Source: Boseongicola sp. SB0675_bin_26
Lineage (GTDB): Bacteria; Pseudomonadota; Alphaproteobacteria; Rhodobacterales; Rhodobacteraceae
Assembly (NCBI GenBank): GCA_009843725.1
Contig: VYCX01000208.1
Location: forward strand, 1-8,563
Reading direction: 5' to 3'
Length of the DNA: 8,563 bases
Shown here: piece by piece, positions 1 to 6,608 of the stretch
How the letters are laid out: every line of letters starts with the position of its first letter
Numbering within the stretch: position 1 is the first letter of the stretch
Program-made: the position numbers and the translations under genes
Notes under the pieces: generated by a model
The model's input: only the letters and a program-made list of their open reading frames with translations
The model's database searches: none
Told to the model about the DNA's origin: nothing

Positions 1-104
1 ACTGGCGGGCGAATCAGGCCATCGCAGCATGAGCAACTAATCTGGGCTACACCCCCTTTCAAGCTTGGAGTTGACACCAAGTCATCCGATGCTGTCAAGC
101 GCGG

Positions 105-119
105 CGCCAAGCATTGGCG
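105..119. promoter_or_regulatory. Perfect 6-bp inverted repeat, possible operator
   Basis: CGCCAA at 105-110 and TTGGCG at 114-119 are exact reverse complements around a 3-base GCA spacer. The repeat lies 64 bases before the ABC ATPase start. If TTGACA at 71-76 is a real -35 element, the repeat would sit near the transcription start, a normal place for a repressor. Sugar-importer genes are often controlled by LacI- or GntR-type repressors, but this repeat lacks the usual LacI core, so no regulator can be named. It could also be a small hairpin in the leader RNA. Confidence 0.3.
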
Positions 120-169
120 AAGTAGCGATGGACAGGATTGAATTTCCTGCACTATCGTTGCCATCAACC

Positions 170-177
170 AGGAAAGG
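170..177 (+). promoter_or_regulatory. Ribosome binding site of the ABC ATPase gene
   Basis: AGGAAAGG lies six bases before the ATG at 184. This purine-rich site fixes the start of the 355-residue product and removes the need for any alternative start inside the frame. Confidence 0.6.
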
Positions 178-183
178 CGGCAC

Positions 184-1251
184 ATGACGGAAGTTCGAAT
201 CCGCGACGTGCGGAAGGCCTATGGCTCAATGGAAGTGATCCATGGCATGGATTTCACGATTCCGGACGGCGAATTCGTTGTTTTGGTAGGGCCTTCCGGC
301 TGCGGGAAATCCACGCTCCTGCGGATGATCGCAGGACTGGAAGGCATCACGTCGGGCACGATCTCGATCGGAGACCGGGTGGTGAACGGCGTGCCGCCCG
401 CGGGCCGAGACATCGCCATGGTCTTTCAGAACTACGCACTCTATCCGCACAAGACGGTCCGGTCGAACATGGCCTTTGCGCTCCGGATGCGCCAAATGCA
501 AAAGGCCGAAGTCAATCGCCGCGTGACCCAGGCGGCCGAAGTCCTGGGACTTACGCCCTATCTTGATCGTTATCCCCGTTCGCTTTCGGGAGGTCAGCGG
601 CAACGCGTGGCCATGGGACGTGCCATTGTCCGTGATCCGCAAGTGTTTCTCTTCGACGAACCGCTCTCAAATCTGGACGCAAAGCTTCGCGTTCAGATGC
701 GCGCAGAGATTCGCGAACTGCACCAGCGCCTCAAGACGACGACCGTATACGTGACGCACGATCAGATCGAGGCCATGACCATGGCTGATCGCATCGTCGT
801 GATGGAGAACGGCCATATCCGGCAGATTGGTGCGCCCCTGGATCTTTACGACAGGCCGGCCAACCGCTTTGTCGCGGAGTTCATCGGGTCACCGTCGATG
901 AACCTGTTGGACGGCGCTGTCAGAAAGGGCGACCGGACGGAGATCGAGGTCGAGATGACGGGGCAGGTTGTGCCGGTGGCGAACGGTGTCGATCTGGTTG
1001 ACGGAGCCAGAGTGAAACTGGGAATCAGGCCTGAACACCTGTCGCTCTCCGAAGATGGGTTGCCGGCAACGGTTTCGGTGGTTGAACCGACTGGTTCCGA
1101 GACGCATGTCGTGGCCAGGACCGAGGCGGAGGAGATTGTCGCGGTCTTTCGCGAAAGGCATTCACTTGCCCCGGGTCAGCCGATCTTCCTGTCGCCCGAT
1201 CCTGACCGGGTCCACCTGTTCGACGTCGAAACAGGCGACCGGCTGAACTGA
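184..1251 (+). CDS. ABC transporter ATP-binding protein, MalK/UgpC type
   Basis: This 355-residue ATPase should power an importer for a sugar, polyol or glycerol-3-phosphate-like solute from the cytoplasmic face of the membrane. All nucleotide-binding motifs are intact: Walker [10 protein letters not shown] (36-44), Q-loop glutamine 82, signature LSGGQ (134-138), Walker B ending in Asp158-Glu159, D-loop SNLD (162-165) and switch histidine 192. From about residue 235 the protein continues into a TOBE/OB-fold regulatory domain with the sequence GIRPEHL (280-286), as in MalK and UgpC. Length is normal for the family. The start is supported by AGGAAAGG six bases upstream. No permease or binding-protein gene is visible; they may lie to the left of the window. 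Substrate cannot be told from this subunit, so I give no symbol although automated pipelines often call such proteins UgpC. The gene runs toward the formate dehydrogenase series and is not part of it. Confidence 0.93.
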   Translation: MTEVRIRDVRKAYGSMEVIHGMDFTIPDGEFVVLVGPSGCGKSTLLRMIAGLEGITSGTISIGDRVVNGVPPAGRDIAMVFQNYALYPHKTVRSNMAFALRMRQMQKAEVNRRVTQAAEVLGLTPYLDRYPRSLSGGQRQRVAMGRAIVRDPQVFLFDEPLSNLDAKLRVQMRAEIRELHQRLKTTTVYVTHDQIEAMTMADRIVVMENGHIRQIGAPLDLYDRPANRFVAEFIGSPSMNLLDGAVRKGDRTEIEVEMTGQVVPVANGVDLVDGARVKLGIRPEHLSLSEDGLPATVSVVEPTGSETHVVARTEAEEIVAVFRERHSLAPGQPIFLSPDPDRVHLFDVETGDRLN

Positions 1252-1265
1252 TCGAACTGCTGCGA

Positions 1266-1304
1266 CCGCCAATGGACAATGGCGGAACTCGCCCCAGCGG
1301 GGCG
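1266..1304. terminator. Two adjacent hairpins after the ABC ATPase gene
   Basis: CCGCCA (1266-1271) pairs with TGGCGG (1280-1285) around an 8-base loop. CGCCCC (1290-1295) then pairs with GGGGCG (1299-1304) around AGC. They begin 15 bases after the ABC stop codon, where a terminator is expected between convergent genes. Neither strand has a U tract after the second stem, so this is not a classic intrinsic terminator. It may still act as a 3' end stabiliser, or termination may be Rho-dependent. Confidence 0.35.
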
Positions 1305-1391
1305 CTGAAGCGACCGACAGCTGTCGAACGTGACCTGTTTGCGCGCACGAGCGGACCGCCCGGGCCTGTCCGCCGCGAAAGGCACGGCACG

Positions 1392-1502
1392 TCAGAAAGA
1401 CATCTTGGCCCAAGTGCCATGAACCGCTGCCAAGAGGATCGGCATGGCGGCGACGGACGCGGCGAGCAGATGGATCAGGCAGGCACCTTTCCGAGGTTTC
1501 AT
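1392..1502 (-). CDS. Doubtful 36-residue hydrophobic peptide
   Basis: A minus-strand frame from ATG at 1502 to TGA at 1392 encodes 36 residues: a short basic start (MKPRK), then a hydrophobic stretch of roughly residues 8-30 that could span a membrane, and a short tail. The nearest purine-rich site, GGGAAAGG, lies about 16 bases upstream of the ATG, further than usual. I recognise no family. The frame sits alone in a gap between convergent genes. It is listed because the layout is that of a small membrane peptide, but it may be chance. Confidence 0.12.
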   Translation of the reverse strand: MKPRKGACLIHLLAASVAAMPILLAAVHGTWAKMSF

Positions 1503-1785
1503 GAAGCGGTCGCACTGGCCTTTCCCCGCATCGTCCCGACATAGGTTCGTCTGGAGGTCCGGCAGGAGGCTTCGATGCACTCCGGCATCCGGCCAATGTC
1601 TCTGCCGGCATGGTCGCGACGTTGCAGCGCGAACGGGCGCCCGGGCAGCCGCCGCATGATCGCAAGGATCCGCGAGCCGGGGTTCGGGATTCGAAACCTG
1701 GGCCGGACGCCAGCCTGGCCTCCACGTTGCCGTTGAGGATGCGGCGGTTCACTGTCGTCTTCAGCCCCATGTCGGCCGATGCATG

Positions 1786-3864
1786 CTAGTTCCGACGCTG
1801 TGGTGCCTGCGGGGGTCTGTCGATGAAGCGGCGGGCCGCCCTTGCCTGGCGCGGGTCAGCATTGAGCAGAAGCTGATAAGCCTCCTCAGCCAGTGCCGGA
1901 ACATCCCCCCATACGCCGGATTGAATTGCGATGCGGAGTGCCCGTGGGTCATCCGGGGCCATCCCAATCAGCCACTCGGCGTGTTCGGTCATGTCTTTGA
2001 ACCGAGCGGCCAGCTGCATGGATGCCAGCAGCGACAGGCGCGCGTTGATCGAGTTCGGTGTCTGACGAACGGCCTGTCCGTGGAGCATTGCCGCATCGTC
2101 AAACGATCCCGATCTGGCAAGCATGCGGCCAGCTTCGAGGAGCTGACCCTGATTGAACGCCGTCGAGCATATGTCCACAACTGCTTGCGGCTCGACCTTG
2201 GCGCCGCTTTCGCCGGCATCAATCTGGTCCGCACACTTGGCAAAGGCCCGACCAAGCCACTCCGTCAGTTCCGAGGCTGCGTCGCTGCTGCGTCCATCGA
2301 GCAGCCTGGCGACCTGCGCCAGAGGGATTGCCTCGTAGCGTCCTTCACCGCCGCCAACGGCAATGCCCACGAGATTGCCTGCCTCATCCACCAAGGCTCC
2401 GCCACTGAAGCCCGGCTGCATTCGTGCGGTGACATGGATGCGACCGAGCTCCGCACCTTCGGCTGGTCCGGCGATCAGCGTTCCGGGGTCAAGGACCCGC
2501 ACTTCCCGGCGGTCGACATCGGCGCCGACCACATAGAGTTGCGCCGTTCCGGCGGCGCTGTCATCCAGGGCCGGCACATGCCCGTCTTCGGGCAGACCGT
2601 CGATGCCCAACAGGACCAGGTCACCAAGGTAGTCCGACGCGATGACCTCCGCGTCGCGCGGGCCGTCAGGCGTATGCACAACCGCGTCAGTCCTGTCGCC
2701 CACCACATGGCGATTGGTGACCAGCAACGTTGGAGCGATCCTGGTTGCGCTGGCCGCCGGATCGAAGCTGGATACCGGGAAAACCGCCTGGCGCATGATG
2801 CAGACCGCTGGGGGATGGGGGCAGTCGCCGTTGCCTGCCTGCGGCGACATGGCGCCACTTTCAACGTTTGCCCGTGGGCGCAGCGGCAGTGCCACTTTCA
2901 GTTCGGCATTGCCGCGCGCGATCGTCAGTTCGACGGCTCGGGCACTTTCGGGCAGGACGGCAAGGGCCGATACGGCGTCGCGCGGGCTCCTTGTGCGCCG
3001 CGCGCCTATGGCAATGACGAGGTCGCCCTTCCGAACGCCCGCTTCTTGTGCCGGGCCGCCAGCGTGGAGGGCGGCAACGATCGGCGCGGCCAGGCTTGTC
3101 AACTGGTCCCGTCCGGGCCCGGCGAGCCGCCAGCCCGGCGATGGATAGCTCGCCTTGCCGTCGGCGAGCAGGGCTTCGGTCACGCGCCACAGAAGCTCGG
3201 CGGACACGGCAAATCCGACGCCGGTGCTGGTGTCCCCCTTCGACGCGAAAATGGCGGAGACCATGCCGACGAGCCGGCCCTGCCGGTCGACGAGCGCGCC
3301 GCCGGATGCACCGGGATTGATTGCCGCATCGGTCTGGACGAAATCCTCGACCGCATTGAATCCGGCATTCGAGACCTGGACGGCCGAGACGACGCCACAC
3401 GTCACGGACAACCCGAGGCCAAAGGAATTGCCGATGGAACAGACCGGGTCGGCAAGCGCTGGATCGGACGCCGGATCGAACGGCGCGAGATTCGTGTCGA
3501 CTCTCAAGAGGGCGATGTCGCTGAGGGAATCCCGGGCGATCAGGCCGGCCGGAAGAATGCGGCCGTTGGCAAGGCGAACCTCAACTCGCTCGGCTGTCTC
3601 CACGACATGCCACGCCGTTGCGATGACGTCCGGGCGAAGGGCAACGCCGCTGCCCTCGGGGCTCGCACCCGGAGGAGCTCCCGATCCGCCCTGCGGGCGC
3701 CCGGGCCATTGCGGCAGGACCGACACCACGGAATTCATGGTTTCGGGCGAAACAGCTCCTGCCGCACCAACGCCAGAGGATGCAAGGGCGACCGCCAGAA
3801 AGAGAATTGACGGCATTCGGGACTGCCGCGGCGGCGTGAAACCGAAAATCGTTCGTTCCCGCAC
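1786..3864 (-). CDS. Exported tandem trypsin-like serine protease with PDZ-like and TPR-like regions
   Basis: Predicted 692-residue exported protein. A signal peptide core lies at about 18-37. Protease domain 1 has a full catalytic triad: His86 (TAWHVVE), Asp116 (DIALLRVD) and Ser187 in GASGG, within an HtrA-like block TDAAINPGASGGAL. A PDZ-like segment follows at about 250-330. A second trypsin-like domain has His386 (NRHVV), Asp415 (DLVLLGID) and Ser487 in GFSGG, so both sites look competent. Residues 540-680 are helical with TPR-like spacing. Six cysteines occur as three close pairs (142/156, 348/355, 544/566), which would suit disulfides outside the cytoplasm. The start is uncertain: GTG at 3864 lies 12 bases after the preceding stop and gives a basic n-region, while ATG at 3816 gives a shorter, uncharged signal; neither has a clear ribosome binding site. 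It is the last gene of the formate dehydrogenase series. Substrate unknown; a role in quality control of the exported complex is inference. Confidence 0.88.
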   Translation of the reverse strand: MRERTIFGFTPPRQSRMPSILFLAVALASSGVGAAGAVSPETMNSVVSVLPQWPGRPQGGSGAPPGASPEGSGVALRPDVIATAWHVVETAERVEVRLANGRILPAGLIARDSLSDIALLRVDTNLAPFDPASDPALADPVCSIGNSFGLGLSVTCGVVSAVQVSNAGFNAVEDFVQTDAAINPGASGGALVDRQGRLVGMVSAIFASKGDTSTGVGFAVSAELLWRVTEALLADGKASYPSPGWRLAGPGRDQLTSLAAPIVAALHAGGPAQEAGVRKGDLVIAIGARRTRSPRDAVSALAVLPESARAVELTIARGNAELKVALPLRPRANVESGAMSPQAGNGDCPHPPAVCIMRQAVFPVSSFDPAASATRIAPTLLVTNRHVVGDRTDAVVHTPDGPRDAEVIASDYLGDLVLLGIDGLPEDGHVPALDDSAAGTAQLYVVGADVDRREVRVLDPGTLIAGPAEGAELGRIHVTARMQPGFSGGALVDEAGNLVGIAVGGGEGRYEAIPLAQVARLLDGRSSDAASELTEWLGRAFAKCADQIDAGESGAKVEPQAVVDICSTAFNQGQLLEAGRMLARSGSFDDAAMLHGQAVRQTPNSINARLSLLASMQLAARFKDMTEHAEWLIGMAPDDPRALRIAIQSGVWGDVPALAEEAYQLLLNADPRQARAARRFIDRPPQAPQRRN

Positions 3865-3876
3865 GGCCGAGGCCGG

Positions 3877-4011
3877 TCAGTTCGACGTCTCGAGCCGAAC
3901 TGCGCTGCCTGATCCGCGTTCGGCCGAGGAGAAACCCAGTTCCCCGAGAACGAAGTAAGCCACGACCGTGATCACGATAACAGCGGCAAGGCCTGCCCAC
4001 ATGGACTTCAT
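3877..4011 (-). CDS. 44-residue single-span membrane protein
   Basis: A small frame from ATG at 4011 to TGA at 3877. The product starts MKSMWAGL, has one hydrophobic helix at about residues 5-23 rich in Val, Ile and Ala, and ends in a polar tail of about 20 residues with ERGSGS. There is no cleavage motif, so it should remain as a membrane anchor. The ATG lies three bases after the stop of the WD40-cytochrome c gene, and the protease gene begins 12 bases after its own stop. This tight packing is the main reason to accept it; GGGAA inside the previous gene may serve as the ribosome binding site. I do not recognise a family. Single-span peptides encoded beside respiratory enzymes often stabilise or help assemble the complex, so a structural role is plausible but unproven. 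Confidence 0.7.
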   Translation of the reverse strand: MKSMWAGLAAVIVITVVAYFVLGELGFSSAERGSGSAVRLETSN

Positions 4012-4014
4012 TGC

Positions 4015-5319
4015 TCAATTCCCATTCCCAGTTGCCACCCTCAGGAAGTCTATCAGGTCCCGGCGGTCCTCCGGCGCAGCGATCTGCTGCATCGGCATCT
4101 TGGAGCCAGGAATGTAATTGTCAGGGCCAAGATCGAAAAGGGCATCGATTGTTTCCTCGTTCCAGACGATGTCCGAGCCGTCAAGTATGTCGGAATACCG
4201 GTACCCTGGAACCGTTCCTGCGAGACGGCCGAAGACGCCGTTCAGGTTGGGCCCCGCCTTGCGTGAATCGCCGGCCTCAAGTGCGTGGCAGATCGAGCAC
4301 TTGCGCTTGAACTGCCGTTCGCCGTTCGACATTGAACCGGGGTCTTGCAGGAAGCTGTGCGACGTGCCCATGGAAGGCTCGAAACGATCCAGCAGTTCGA
4401 CCGGCCAGCCATAGACGACGCTGTCAAGCCCGCCGGCCCAGATTACGGATCCATCGGGCGAAAACGCCAGCGCCCAGACCGGACCTCTCCGGGTCGCGTG
4501 GAAGTCGCGTTCGATGCGCCAGGATTCGGTGGAAATTACCGAGATGTAGCCATGCCCGTCGCTGATCGCCAGTTTCCCGGTGTCATCGTGGTAGGCCATG
4601 GCGAGGATGGGCCGTCGTTCAAGGGTGAAATCGCGAAGCACGGTGCCGGTCCGGGTGTCGATCACCCGGGTCACGCCATCGACCGCGCCATAGGCCATCC
4701 ACGCCCCGTCCGGTGGCAGCACCATTTCGTTGATCGCGAATCCGTGTCGCACCAGTGTCCGGAACGGGTCGTCGTCGGGCGCGGAAAGGTCGTAGACGCG
4801 GATATCTCCCTTGGAGGTCGCGGCGTACAGCAATCTGCCGTCCGGCGAAAAGGCAACGTCGTTGGCGCCGGTGTCCCGCAGGTCAAGCAATGTGCGCGTG
4901 GCATCCGGTTCGGCAAGCGGCCAAATCCCGATCGTGCCGTCCCAGCTGGCCGAGGCCAGGACCGCGCCGTCATGCGACACTGCGAGGTCGGTGACCTTTC
5001 CCTTGTGGCGGCCAAGTTCACGCCCAGCCGATCCCGCCCAGAGCCATATGGAAAAGTCATCCGCCCCCGACGCGATGCGCCCGTCTGGCAGGAAGATCAA
5101 GTCTATGACGGCGGCGGCGTGGCCCTCGAGCCATTGCGGCGTGCGGTCCTGCCAGCGCCCCACCGAATTGTCGAAACTGGCGCTCGCGACCTCTCCGCTT
5201 TCGGACACGGCAAGTCCCATGACCGGGCCGCCGTGCCCTTTGAGCGTCGTGAAGTCCTGCGCGAGTGCAGGGCATGTCAGGAGTGCCAGTCCGGCCAGCA
5301 GCGCGGAGACGGATCGCAT
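4015..5319 (-). CDS. Secreted WD40 repeat protein with C-terminal cytochrome c domain
   Basis: 434 residues. An N-terminal signal peptide ends near residue 21 (PALAQ). Residues about 25-310 form a WD40-type beta-propeller: repeated blades with GH near the start, SPDG or similar turns, and endings such as IWLW, IGIW and VYGW. The C-terminal 100 residues are a class I cytochrome c: haem attachment CSICH (341-345), AGPNLNGVFGR after it, and Met408 in PGSKMPM as the likely sixth haem ligand. The haem is attached outside the cytoplasm. The ATG directly abuts the TAG stop of the gamma gene with no base between, so translation is probably coupled. The propeller could dock the cytochrome onto the dehydrogenase, and the haem could accept its electrons or pass them to an oxidase; this is inference. 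The family is known only as uncharacterised WD40/cytochrome c fusions. Confidence 0.9.
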   Translation of the reverse strand: MRSVSALLAGLALLTCPALAQDFTTLKGHGGPVMGLAVSESGEVASASFDNSVGRWQDRTPQWLEGHAAAVIDLIFLPDGRIASGADDFSIWLWAGSAGRELGRHKGKVTDLAVSHDGAVLASASWDGTIGIWPLAEPDATRTLLDLRDTGANDVAFSPDGRLLYAATSKGDIRVYDLSAPDDDPFRTLVRHGFAINEMVLPPDGAWMAYGAVDGVTRVIDTRTGTVLRDFTLERRPILAMAYHDDTGKLAISDGHGYISVISTESWRIERDFHATRRGPVWALAFSPDGSVIWAGGLDSVVYGWPVELLDRFEPSMGTSHSFLQDPGSMSNGERQFKRKCSICHALEAGDSRKAGPNLNGVFGRLAGTVPGYRYSDILDGSDIVWNEETIDALFDLGPDNYIPGSKMPMQQIAAPEDRRDLIDFLRVATGNGN

Positions 5320-6525
5320 CTATCCGGCCGCGGTCGCGTCACCTGTTGCGCGCTCACCCTTGTCAGCGGCCTTCACGTCTTCGAGCCAGATTGAATGGTG
5401 CTGGTGCGCCCACGCCTCGTCCACCTCGCCGGTTCCCATGGCGTCGAATGCACCCTCCATTCCAAGCGAGCCGATGTAGATGTGCGCAATGATGATGCCC
5501 ATGAGAACGAACGAGACGATGGCGTGCCAGAGCTGGGCGTACTGCATCTCTTCCTGCGGCGTCAGTTCCGTGGGCAACGGATCAAGCCCCAGCAACCCGG
5601 TGATCCCGAGGTCGTTGAGAATCGCAAAGGTCTTGGCGAACATCGGAATCTCGAACGGAAAGAGCAGGGACAGCCCTGAAGCGGAGATCGACGCGCCAAG
5701 GATCACGACCGACCAGAAGATCACCTTCTGGCCGGCATTGAACTTCCTGGCCGGGGGGTGTTTCGATCCGATGATGCCACCGAACTGCGCAATCCACTTC
5801 AGGTCGGTCCGGTCGGGCAGGTTGTGCCAGACCCAGAAGGCGAAAATCATGACCAGCCCGACCATGAAGGCCCAAGCGGCGTTGTTGTGAACCCATTTGC
5901 TTGCAATGAGGATGAACGAATTGGCCTCGTGCCCGAAGGCTGGAATCAGCACCGTGCGGCCGAATAGCGTCAGCAGTCCGGTGAGACCCAGGAGAATGAA
6001 CGATCCGGCCAGCAGCCAATGGGCGAAGCGCTCGATTGCCCGGAATCGAACAACCGTCCGGCCGGTCTTCGGTGCATCGATCCGGATGCGTCCGCGCAAA
6101 AGGAAGAATGCAACCAGGGCCCCGATCACGCCAAGCAGGAAGTAGCCGCCCCAGTTCATGAGCGTTGTCCGCCGGAAATCCAGCCACCACATTCCGCCGT
6201 CCTGCACCAGCACTGCTGCGACCTCGCCGCCGGACGAGACCGTTATGTCCGCGGAGCCGTAGCGCAGCGCGCGCCAGAGTTCAGGATCGGAAGAGCCGCC
6301 CAACGTGCCGAGTTGCTGCGCGATGCCGGCGGCGGTGTCCGGACTGCCAGTGTTGTCCCTGCGGAACGCGTCGTCGATTCCATCGCCACGCTGGCGGGCC
6401 AGAATGTCCTCCAGCGTCTGCGCCCCTCCTGTGGCGCTGCGATCAGGCTCCATGCCGTCCTGAGCCACGGCGGGCGCGCCGAGGCCAGATGCAAGAATCA
6501 TTGCGAAAATGTACAAACGCAGCAC
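5320..6525 (-). CDS. fdhC: Formate dehydrogenase gamma subunit, cytochrome b
   Basis: 401-residue membrane subunit that takes electrons from the beta subunit through haem b, usually to quinone. A signal peptide (cleavage near AVAQ, 19-22) and an exported segment of about 100 residues come first. Five hydrophobic helices follow at about 126-144, 170-190, 214-234, 267-289 and 335-352. Histidines likely to bind haem lie at helix ends: His169 (RFAHW), His213 (WVHNN), His234 (VWHN), His334 (LWHAI) and His348 (IIAHIY). The layout matches the longer gamma form with an extra N-terminal helix; the E. coli FdnI type is near 217 residues. The tail has a histidine-rich AHQHH. The start is GTG at 6525, chosen because GGAGG at 6535-6539 is nine bases upstream and the signal peptide begins there. 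The gene is 83 bases from beta, and its stop abuts the next gene. Confidence 0.93.
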   Translation of the reverse strand: MLRLYIFAMILASGLGAPAVAQDGMEPDRSATGGAQTLEDILARQRGDGIDDAFRRDNTGSPDTAAGIAQQLGTLGGSSDPELWRALRYGSADITVSSGGEVAAVLVQDGGMWWLDFRRTTLMNWGGYFLLGVIGALVAFFLLRGRIRIDAPKTGRTVVRFRAIERFAHWLLAGSFILLGLTGLLTLFGRTVLIPAFGHEANSFILIASKWVHNNAAWAFMVGLVMIFAFWVWHNLPDRTDLKWIAQFGGIIGSKHPPARKFNAGQKVIFWSVVILGASISASGLSLLFPFEIPMFAKTFAILNDLGITGLLGLDPLPTELTPQEEMQYAQLWHAIVSFVLMGIIIAHIYIGSLGMEGAFDAMGTGEVDEAWAHQHHSIWLEDVKAADKGERATGDATAAG

Positions 6526-6534
6526 GTCGGCAAT

Positions 6535-6539
6535 CCTCC
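6535..6539 (-). promoter_or_regulatory. Ribosome binding site fixing the GTG start of gamma
   Basis: Read on the minus strand this is GGAGG, nine bases before GTG at 6525. No ATG is placed as well, so the site decides for a GTG start and a complete signal peptide. Confidence 0.65.
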
Positions 6540-6550
6540 GAATCGTAGGC

Positions 6551-6608
6551 GGCCGTTGGAAAGGGGAGGAGGCGGCCCTGGAAAGGGCCGCCCCGTTGGT
6601 GAACGGCC
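6551..6608 (-). promoter_or_regulatory. Nested inverted repeats between the beta and gamma genes
   Basis: The inner repeat is a perfect 8-bp stem, GGCGGCCC (6571-6578) with GGGCCGCC (6585-6592), around a 6-base loop. An outer 7-bp pair, GGCCGTT (6551-6557) with AACGGCC (6602-6608), encloses it and begins right after the beta stop codon. On the transcribed strand the inner stem is followed by a pyrimidine-rich TCCTCCCCTTTCC, not a U tract. This is the only long gap in the operon. A role as a 3' stabilising or processing element, or a weak attenuator that sets the subunit ratio, fits the position. It is unlikely to be a full terminator because the downstream genes have no obvious promoter. Confidence 0.45.

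Larger units (their letters stand above)
1..183. other. Leader region upstream of the ABC ATPase gene
   Basis: I can support no gene here. The forward frame starting at base 1 is open to a TGA at 145-147 and the other two forward frames stop at 30 and 39. Any of the three could be the tail of an upstream gene, but none gives recognisable protein. A TTGACA hexamer at 71-76 matches a sigma-70 -35 element, but there is no convincing -10 hexamer 16-18 bases further on. A perfect inverted repeat lies at 105-119 and a ribosome binding site at 170-177. The stretch therefore reads as the leader of the following gene. Confidence 0.5.
1252..1785. other. Convergent intergenic region, no supported gene
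   Basis: These 534 bases separate the ABC ATPase (+) from the protease gene (-). Every longer open frame is rich in Arg, Pro, Gly and Ser, lacks a ribosome binding site and resembles no family I know. Two details are noted with low confidence. A minus-strand frame beginning with ATG at 1770 opens with about 22 codons of high third-position GC that look coding, then degenerates into Cys/Arg/Pro-rich sequence. A 36-codon minus-strand frame at 1392-1502 encodes a hydrophobic peptide. Either could be a relic or chance. Two hairpins lie just after the ABC gene. Confidence 0.5.

Noticed and set aside
1358..1646. Repeated GCCCGGGC palindromes at 1358-1365 and near 1638-1646
   Set aside because: Short GC-only palindromes are expected by chance in DNA of this composition and they share no flanking sequence.
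1681..1700. tRNA T-arm-like string around TTCGAA, possible attachment site
   Set aside because: The arms flanking TTCGAAT do not pair as a T-stem, there is no acceptor or anticodon arm nearby, and no integrase gene is present.
1162..1770. 202-codon minus-strand open frame in the convergent gap
   Set aside because: It runs into the end of the ABC ATPase gene on the opposite strand, has no ribosome binding site and is mostly Arg, Pro, Ser and Cys. Only its first 22 codons or so look coding, so I note it as a possible relic and not as a gene.
1783..3810. 675-codon plus-strand open frame opposite the protease gene
   Set aside because: It is a GC-rich shadow of the minus-strand frame. Its translation is dominated by Arg, Gly, Cys and His and has no domain, whereas the minus strand has two full protease triads and a signal peptide.
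4345..5394. 349-codon plus-strand open frame opposite the WD40-cytochrome c gene
   Set aside because: The minus strand clearly encodes WD40 blades and a CxxCH haem site; the opposite frame shows only low-complexity Arg/Gly/Asp sequence.
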